Positions 57,770-64,000 of a stretch of DNA of 64,000 nt are shown piece by piece. How positions within the stretch are numbered: position 1 is the first letter of the stretch; each line of letters begins with the position of its first letter. Below the pieces are notes generated by a model. The model was not told the origin of the DNA. It saw only the letters and a program-made list of their open reading frames with translations, and did no database searches. The stretch comes from Athripsodes cinereus (taxonomy: Eukaryota > Arthropoda > Insecta > Trichoptera > Leptoceridae): assembly GCA_947579605.1 (NCBI GenBank), contig OX388307.1:33953237-34017236 (forward strand), given 5' to 3'. Made by a program: the position numbers and the translations under genes.

Positions 57770-57879
57770 CTGGATAGAACTAATTATGTAACTTGAAAAA
57801 GGTAACCAAATGTTAAATATGTTAAAATATGTTAAGCAAATTCGTACAGCGCTTCCATGAAGAGTTTTATTTTAACTGA

Positions 57880-57925
57880 CTTAACATGAATTTCCACCAA
57901 ATACCGTCAGTTGACAATATTTATT
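57880..57925 (-). repeat. Family L end fragment
   Basis: TTAACATGAATTTCCACCAA, ATACCGTCAGTTGACAA: inverse of the left end of the element at 57537. Confidence 0.7.
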
Positions 57926-58089
57926 ATTTTTATATGCATTTACATTACATAAATTGAATTTTATACTCCCCCTTTTTCCTCCCACCATCGGTCCCTTTGG
58001 AGTGTTAAGTGTGTGGATTGTAGATTTTTTTTTTCATTTTGAATTAAGTAGATATTTTTCTTATTTGTGTTTTAATTTTTATCGTTTAT

Positions 58090-58245
58090 TTGTGTTTAGT
58101 GTTAATATGATGTGGTTAGATGCAAGAAATCACTATAAAGTGATAATCTTGCCACTGAATATCATCACATTTTTTCTTATGTAAACTGATTAATTGATTT
58201 TGTCATGTGAATGTGCAAGAAGAATAAAATAAATAAATAAAAATT
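58090..58245 (+). repeat. Family F repeat, plus copy with tail
   Basis: GTGGTTAGATGCAAGAAATC, AGTGATAATCTTGCCACTG, AATGTGCAAGAAGAATAAAA, then TAAATAAATAAA. Confidence 0.72.
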
Positions 58246-58723
58246 TCAGAATTCAAGTAACATTAGAAATAATTATGTTTAGAAATACTTATTTATATTA
58301 TGTTTTTCTTACATACAATTTGCATATTTTAACCTGTATAATTTGCATATAATCCTTTATCAACAAAAAGAGACTCAGTGCATGATGTGTATTACAGAGA
58401 TCAAAAATATTCAATACATTTACATTACATATATTCGTAAAAGTTAATAGTACAAAAAGATACATAGACTGTCCAATAATTGTATGTATCTATTGTATGC
58501 TGTATAACTTCATACAAATACTACCAAAGTACCTACTGAGGTCGTTTTGTTGGCTATTGTAAAGAACAATTTGGTACACAATTATGTATACAATAATGTA
58601 TGGAGCATGTTTTATTTTATAAACCTAAGTTTGTACTACCATTTATACTATACTTTATACGTTATACTATATCTCATGCGGTACAACGAATTGTATAATA
58701 TATCGTAACGTACTTACATTGTA

Positions 58724-58965
58724 TGACCATGTTTACGACACGTGAAGCATTGCAAAATTTTATAGAAATTCATCGATTATATGTATTGGCATTAATTTTG
58801 TAACATTTGTGTACTGTCAGATATATTTATTATTTATGTTTATCTATCTGAACTCTTACAGCATATCCTACAAATGAGGTAGCCAGTGGATATAAAGAAT
58901 GTAATAAACATGTAAATCACCTTTTCCGTGCTAATAAAAAGTAGACATTGAGAATGTGTGGCATG
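58724..58965. repeat. Repeat J plus family H fragment, copy 2
   Basis: TGACCATGTTTACGACACGT, GCATTGCAAAATTTTATAGA, ATCCTACAAATGAGGTAGCC, TTTTCCGTGCTAATAAAAAG. Colinear with 55324-55490, then extends further into family H. Confidence 0.75.
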
Positions 58966-58969
58966 TTTG

Positions 58970-59120
58970 TATAAAAGATTCCTACGATGGCATTTTTTTG
59001 CCCTTCGACCCTTTATGCTTGCCCTATGGGCCCGCCCGTGAGGAAAATTTTGGTTTGAATGTGCGGATAAATAGTTGTCCATGACTCTTGAGATATCCAG
59101 GCATGAGGTGAGTCTATCTT
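58970..59120. repeat. Repeat I, copy 3
   Basis: AAAAGATTCCTACGATGGC, GGGCCCGCCCGTGAGGAAAA, GACTCTTGAGATATCCAGGC. Confidence 0.72.
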
Positions 59121-59479
59121 CATTAACTCAGTGATAATGAAAAAATATACTTATATATAACTAACAACGTATACATATTAGGTAATAATCTAAATTTAAT
59201 ATGTAAATACAAACTCTTCAAGGTTTTCGTTCTTATCTTACTTTTTCGAAATAAAACACTTATTATTATTTGGATGACTGAATAAGCGCCGTTTTGTGAA
59301 AAAAAATCCACCTCAAGGGCGCTCTTTGCTAACGAAGACTTGTGGTTGTGTGTGTGATTTTTTAATAGAAATGTCTTCGGTTGGTTCTTGAACCGACACA
59401 ATATGTCTTGCGTTTCTCTGATCATCTGTGGAAGCCCGTTCCAGACTACAGGTGCAGATATTTAGTAAATTATATTTAG

Positions 59480-59695
59480 TACATAAGTTCACAGTGACTT
59501 TATTGATCGCGATACGGTTTTCAAGAGCTTTTGCTCTCATCAGAATCTTCAGGCTAACGTAAGGTAACGTTAGCCTGAAGATGAGAGCGGAAGCTCTTGA
59601 ATGCCGGATGTGAAGTGCTAAATGAAAGTATTTTATTTCTAATAATTCATCATGAACTTCCACCAAACACCGTCGATTGACAACATTGACTTTAT
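59480..59695. mobile_element. Family L inverted dimer, second example
   Basis: CAAGAGCTTTTGCTCTCATC, then TTCAGGCTAACGT, facing GTTAGCCTGAAGATGAGAGC and GGAAGCTCTTGAATGCCGG; the right end is CTTCCACCAAACACCGTC. Same construction as 57537-57769, with different spacing and mutations. Confidence 0.68.
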
Positions 59696-60529
59696 CTTAA
59701 TACGTTCACACCTATGTAATAATATATGTTTATTTTATTTGTGTTTTATTACTATTTAAAATGTTAGACATTCACAGACATTATCTTATCATAAATCAAC
59801 AAATTAAAATATGAAATAGGTAAACGAAAAATATTTACATTTTATATGTGTGACACACATAATAGTCTCAATAACTAAACATTTTATAATATGTCTTTTG
59901 AAAGAACAATAGATATACCAACCAAGATAATACTGCCGACGACACTTGCTGAAAATAAATAAAAAAACAACTCTGGAAAAGATTAATGTCCTGGCTGAGA
60001 AATAAATACATTAGAGAACCTACAGGAATCCATAGAGTGGAGGAGATGTTTCATCCAGCACAAGACAGAGAAGTCTAAGCGAAATCCGGGTTAGTTGGAA
60101 GACATCGCATTCTAGCGATAAATTCGCCCACTATACATTGAATAACTGATATTTTTATGATACATACTTTGTATTGATTTGAAATAATGTAACCAATGTA
60201 CAGTGATGAATAAAATAAATAAATAAATAAAAGTGGAAATCAACCTCACGTCGAAAAAATTTAATACAAAAAGCAAAATACTTCCCATTATGTATATAAA
60301 CAGTACCTATACATACATATTATTTTACACCCGGGTTTGTGTATAATATCTATAACGAAACCCTGGATATACAATGTTCATATAATGTCGTCACCCGATA
60401 TGGAATTAGCCAGTTAACTGATTGGCTAAACGGTTAGTTAAATCCGGCATTATAAATTGAATGCCAGCAGTTTCGTTGAATCTAGCCCTATAGTTGAAAT
60501 TTAGTTTAATTTTTACTATACTATTACTA

Positions 60530-61010
60530 TACCCTCACGCCGTGTCCCAGGTGGGGTAGGCAGAGAGAACGGAACGCCATGTCGCTCTATCCTTACATAC
60601 TTCTTTCGCTTCCTCTACATTCATCCAGTTTCTCATACATGCACGCCGATTCCTCTTACTTAACACGCGACCGTCCTTGAGAATTTGATCCACGTGGTTA
60701 AGCCACGTGGTTCTCGGACGCCCGCGCTTCCTCACACCCTCTCTTTCAGATAAATACACCCTCTTCGTCAATCTTACACCATCCATTAGTTCCACATGAC
60801 CAAACCATCTCAATTTATTTACACGCATTCTATCAACAACACTCCTCTTGCATCCACTCATTCTTCTAATATCCTCATTTCTTACTCTATCACGCAATGT
60901 TTTACCTAGCATTCTATCAACAACACTCCTCTTGCATCCACTCATTCTTCTAATATCCTCATTTCTTACTCTATCACGCAATGTTTTACCTACCATTCTA
61001 ATTTTTAATT
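60530..61010 (-). pseudogene. LINE 3' end, family A, with in-frame 84-bp duplication
   Basis: A 153-codon open frame ends SAYPTWDTA-stop. Blocks in order: two copies of VGKTLRDRVRNEDIRRMSGC / LGKTLRDRVRNEDIRRMSGC (28 residues each, nearly identical), VNKLRWFGHVELM, TKRVYLSEREGVRKRGRPRT, HVDQILKDGRVLSKRNRRAC, NVEEAKEVCKDRATWRS. This is the C-terminal part of an endonuclease/reverse transcriptase (RTE-type) with the N-terminal two thirds missing. There are no internal stops, so it is the freshest copy in the window. Confidence 0.88.
60827..60994. repeat. 84-bp tandem duplication
   Basis: Two units, 60827-60910 and 60911-60994, differing at about one base near the junction. It keeps the reading frame of the LINE. 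Confidence 0.93.
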
Positions 61011-61014
61011 TTTA

Positions 61015-61130
61015 ATTTTTAAAATATAGTTATTCCACTATCGTCAATAGTGGAATAACTATATATTGTGTTTCATTTTAAAAATTATTAATATGAACTT
61101 CCACCAAGAACAGTCGGTCGATAAATGAAA
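61015..61130 (-). repeat. Family L end with perfect hairpin
   Basis: 61024-61041 (ATATAGTTATTCCACTAT) and 61047-61064 pair perfectly around a 5-nt loop (18-bp stem); then TTTCATTTTAAAAATTATTA and GAACTTCCACCAAGAACAGT, the family L terminal block. It abuts the truncated 5' end of the LINE. Confidence 0.78.
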
Positions 61131-61799
61131 TTTAGTTCGTTTTTGACACTGTGGCGCCAGTATTGATAAACGATGCGTTTAAAAATCTGTCTTAACTTCT
61201 GTGAGACTAGGCGTTTAACTAAACGCCTATAGTCATTCACTTAACCGGATAATTCAAGTGTCGGGCGGCGACATATACATATTTATGTGTTTCAATTTTC
61301 TAAAGACTTTATGCTTTTAATTCAATTATTAACTTCAATGAATCCGCCAATACTAAAATATTGTACATAGATAAACTACGTAAATACAAGTACACAAATG
61401 TAAATGTAAGTACACATATCCGGATGATTCGAATTATATCATGCGTCGTTAGTTCACACAGTGTAAAACGAACAAAAAATGTCATTCATGCATTTATGTA
61501 TACAAATCTATGCGTAAAAAATTAATAATATGAAGTAAGTAATATGTATTAACGTTTTTCTCGTCCAACAACTTTGTAGTGACGTCAGTAGTGAACTCTC
61601 AATGTGAATTCAAGTGTTATTTCTGTTTTTTTTGTTGTTGTTCAATGTTAGCCGGTGCAGATAGTATAGATAGTTGAGTACTTGCGGGAGTAGAGCGTAA
61701 ACTGTTTGTAATGAAAGAAAAAAATGTTGAGAATTTTGTCGGTCGATGTGTTCATCAAGTAATGCACGTAAAAGTAATAAATTCATTACCTACTACTGC

Positions 61800-61945
61800 A
61801 ATACATGGTTAGATGGAAGAAATCCCTTTATAGTGATAATCTCGCCACTGCATATCGTCCTAGTTTTTTTTTTTTTATTTTATATTGTTTTTTTTATATA
61901 ATGATGATTTGCAAAAAGAATAAATAAATAAATACACAAGTGGGG
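61800..61945 (+). repeat. Family F repeat, plus copy
   Basis: TGGTTAGATGGAAGAAATCC, GTGATAATCTCGCCACTGCA, GATGATTTGCAAAAAGAATA, AATAAATAAATA tail; followed at once by a family H fragment (CACAAGTGGGGTAGCCAGC, minus, to about 61995). Confidence 0.72.
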
Positions 61946-62272
61946 TAGCCAGCAAAACAGCCGCATGTAATAAACATGCAACAATTAACATGTAATAACT
62001 GACGATCGATATTTATTTTAAACCATTCACCTGATATGTGTATTTTCTCAGCTTGACAATATGGCTTTCAAATTTGGAAATTATATAATGGTATTTTAAT
62101 GTATTCTATCTTTTAAGGCCACCCACACGTTTACGAGTGATAAGGGGTGTTTTAATGTATGGTTCCACTGCCCCACACAAAATATCGAGTATTTAAGAAG
62201 GGAACGCCTAGTGGAGCCACATAATTATGTTATATTTATTCTAGCACCGTTTTCAACACAACTGTTACTGAG

Positions 62273-62332
62273 AAACAGACACATGGATAGTCGATGCAAA
62301 AAATTTCGCATCGACTATCCATGTGTCTGTTT
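62273..62332. repeat. Perfect 25-bp inverted repeat (hairpin)
   Basis: AAACAGACACATGGATAGTC... (62273-62297) pairs without mismatch with 62308-62332 around a 10-nt loop. It sits at the left edge of a family F copy. Confidence 0.95.
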
Positions 62333-62334
62333 AT

Positions 62335-62600
62335 CCCAAAGGAGTGATTTCTTCCAATTAGCTCATTTTCGTGCATTTTGATAAGTAAATTTTAAGGAAG
62401 GAAAAAAGGAGTTACAAGGGGAACGAATAGGTAAGGAAAAGGGACTAAGACACGAACGCTACATTTTGAGTTATAAAACGATGCTTGACCGCCCGTTTGA
62501 AGGCGTGAGTGCTCCGCTCGAGTGCGGAGCAATCTTACTCTGAAAGGCAGAATATTCCAACAGGGAGCATCATGAACTGAAAATGAGTTCGTAAAAAAAA
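62335..62600 (-). repeat. Family F repeat, longer copy
   Basis: GTGATTTCTTCCAATTAGC, GGAAAAGGGACTAAGACACG, GCTTGACCGCCCGTTTGAAG; contains a TGCTCCGC/GCGGAGCA hairpin at about 62510-62531. Confidence 0.72.
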
Positions 62601-63499
62601 ATTGAGCTTTGACGTGATATCGCCAGAAGACATATATGCGCTATTTAAGAAAATAAATAAAACCAAAAAACACTTCGGATTGTTCTATAGAAAATAAAAA
62701 GTCTCTTTACAGTTTTTTTTCATCTTTATAGATTTGTTCATGCAGCTGTTAATTTACATTTTATTTTTTTGTCTGTCAAATTGTTTTTTTTTTTGTTATT
62801 TGTTAACCATGTAAAAGGCTCAAGTCGTGTATAAGTGATAAATAAATAAATAAAATATAGTATCGCGGAAAAATTTCTAGTAGTAACCATAGAAACTAAT
62901 AGAATTTTGTTGTTAAAAGTATTATTTATAAAAATAATACTTGCATTTCTTTATGAGCACACCGCCACATGTTAAAGTATCAATGTGCACCAACTTCAAA
63001 CATAAATACACCATAACATTCACTTTTAAAACAAGCGGCGTATGAAAATACTTCGTTAATATTTCTACATTCGCGCCAAGAATAAAAATAATATTACCTA
63101 TACATCATTGATAAATTAATAGTCAGGCTATATGGATCCTTGGTCATTTATCATATTATCATGATCCACGTACAAGATCTACAAGAATTAAAGACTCTTT
63201 ATTATAATAATTATTATTATTTATAGTTTTTCATTATTATCGTATTACTGAGGATCATGACCTATGAACTATTTTGCCTCCGGCAAAGTCCACTTTACAC
63301 ACCTTTTTATAATAGGTAACATAATTATATTATGATCTTTAGTGCGAGGATAAATATTTTTTGAATTTGGAACGGGTACTTCCTTATCCACGTGTTTATC
63401 ATATTGTCTATGATAGGAGTAGCAAGTGAATATCTATATAATAAAAATAATTTTATTTAATGCTAATACACAACAATCTTTACATGAAATATATAATAT

Positions 63500-63845
63500 T
63501 ACTAGCTGATCCGGCAAACGTTGTTTTGTCATATTTTATACATTATTTCTAGATTAGGTACTAATATCGCTATTAAAAAAATAGGGGTTGATGGTAGAAG
63601 GGTGAAAATTTAGTGCTGTATGTATTTTTTAATGCCTCCCCATAAAAAATACAGATAAAAAAAAATTACCAAAAAATAAATAAAAAATCGGGGTGGACCA
63701 CCTTTAACTTTTAGGGGTGTGAAAAATAGATGTTGGCCGATTCTCAGATCTACCCGATAAGCACACAAAATTTCATCAAAATCGGTCCAGCCGTTTCGGA
63801 GGAGTATGATAACAAACATCGTGACACGAGAATCTTATAATATTA
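63500..63845 (+). repeat. Interspersed repeat P, copy 2
   Basis: ACTAGCTGATCCGGCAAACG, AATATCGCTATTAAAAAAAT, GGGGTTGATGGTAGAAGGG, ATCGGTCCAGCCGTTTCGGA, CGTGACACGAGAATCTTAT. Compared with 37665-37975 it has a small AT-rich insertion near 63650-63690. Confidence 0.85.
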
Positions 63846-64000
63846 AATAATATTTTTTTTTTTTATTTTTACACAATCGGGTGCCGGAGCCTGTATTAAA
63901 TACACTTCTTAGTAAGTTAATTTTAGTTACGCACTAAGAAGTGTAGATGATAATCTTAATTGAATTTTAAACCACTCTAAATTAATCATTTCTGCCTACT

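Noticed and set aside
1..64000. CRISPR arrays, bacterial operons, prophage or integron features
   Set aside because: No regularly spaced repeats with unique spacers, and no bacterial-type gene packing; the window is eukaryotic.

Overview
This is eukaryotic DNA, most likely from an insect and probably a moth or butterfly. The sequence is very AT-rich and intron-rich. Short GTAGGTAGGTACC-type strings recur, tRNA-derived SINEs and decayed non-LTR retrotransposon 3' ends are dense, and there are several non-autonomous DNA transposons. The order Lepidoptera is an inference from this repeat flavour. I see no prokaryotic signals (operons, ribosome binding sites, CRISPR).

Host gene: the only host gene I can support lies on the minus strand in the first 17 kb. 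Five exons (16832-16917, 7260-7400, 5341-5422, 4752-4870, 3929-4054) join in one open frame with GT-AG borders and compatible phases (0/2, 2/2, 2/0, 0/2, 2/2). They give about 184 continuous residues, all helical and rich in Arg, Lys, Glu and Ala. This reads as an F-BAR domain, with its best resemblance to nostrin (nitric-oxide-synthase traffic inducer family). The first exon lies somewhere upstream and was not found. The rest of the F-BAR domain and the expected C-terminal SH3 domain lie off the left edge. A further open, lysine/glutamate-rich stretch at 29203-29344 (minus) has splice-like borders, but its phase does not fit the gene, so it is only a candidate exon.

Mobile elements make up most of the rest. 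(1) Non-LTR retrotransposon 3' ends fall into several families; one at 5835-6640 keeps the YADD catalytic box of reverse transcriptase and one at 60535-60996 carries an in-frame 84-bp duplication. (2) There are three tRNA-derived SINE families, one with at least six clear copies. (3) DNA transposons include two non-autonomous hAT elements with exact 8-bp target duplications (34296-34826 and 43062-43508), a deleted mariner (44101-45011), a PIF/Harbinger relic near 10.5-11.2 kb, and several palindromic MITE families. (4) An abundant unclassified repeat ('family H' here) occurs about 17 times and is a frequent target for later insertions. (5) A Penelope-like candidate family ('family L') near 49.9, 57.5, 59.5 and 61.0 kb carries motifs resembling hammerhead ribozyme cores.

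Layout: 1-3.9 kb AT-rich flank; 3.9-16.9 kb exons with repeat-filled introns; 17-30 kb upstream sequence with scattered LINE and MITE relics; 30-50 kb a dense mosaic of nested SINE, LINE, hAT and mariner insertions; 50-56 kb fewer repeats; 56-64 kb palindromic elements, LINE ends and repeats. I found no new gene system. The most unusual signals are the nested insertions, the inverted family L elements and a few long perfect hairpins.
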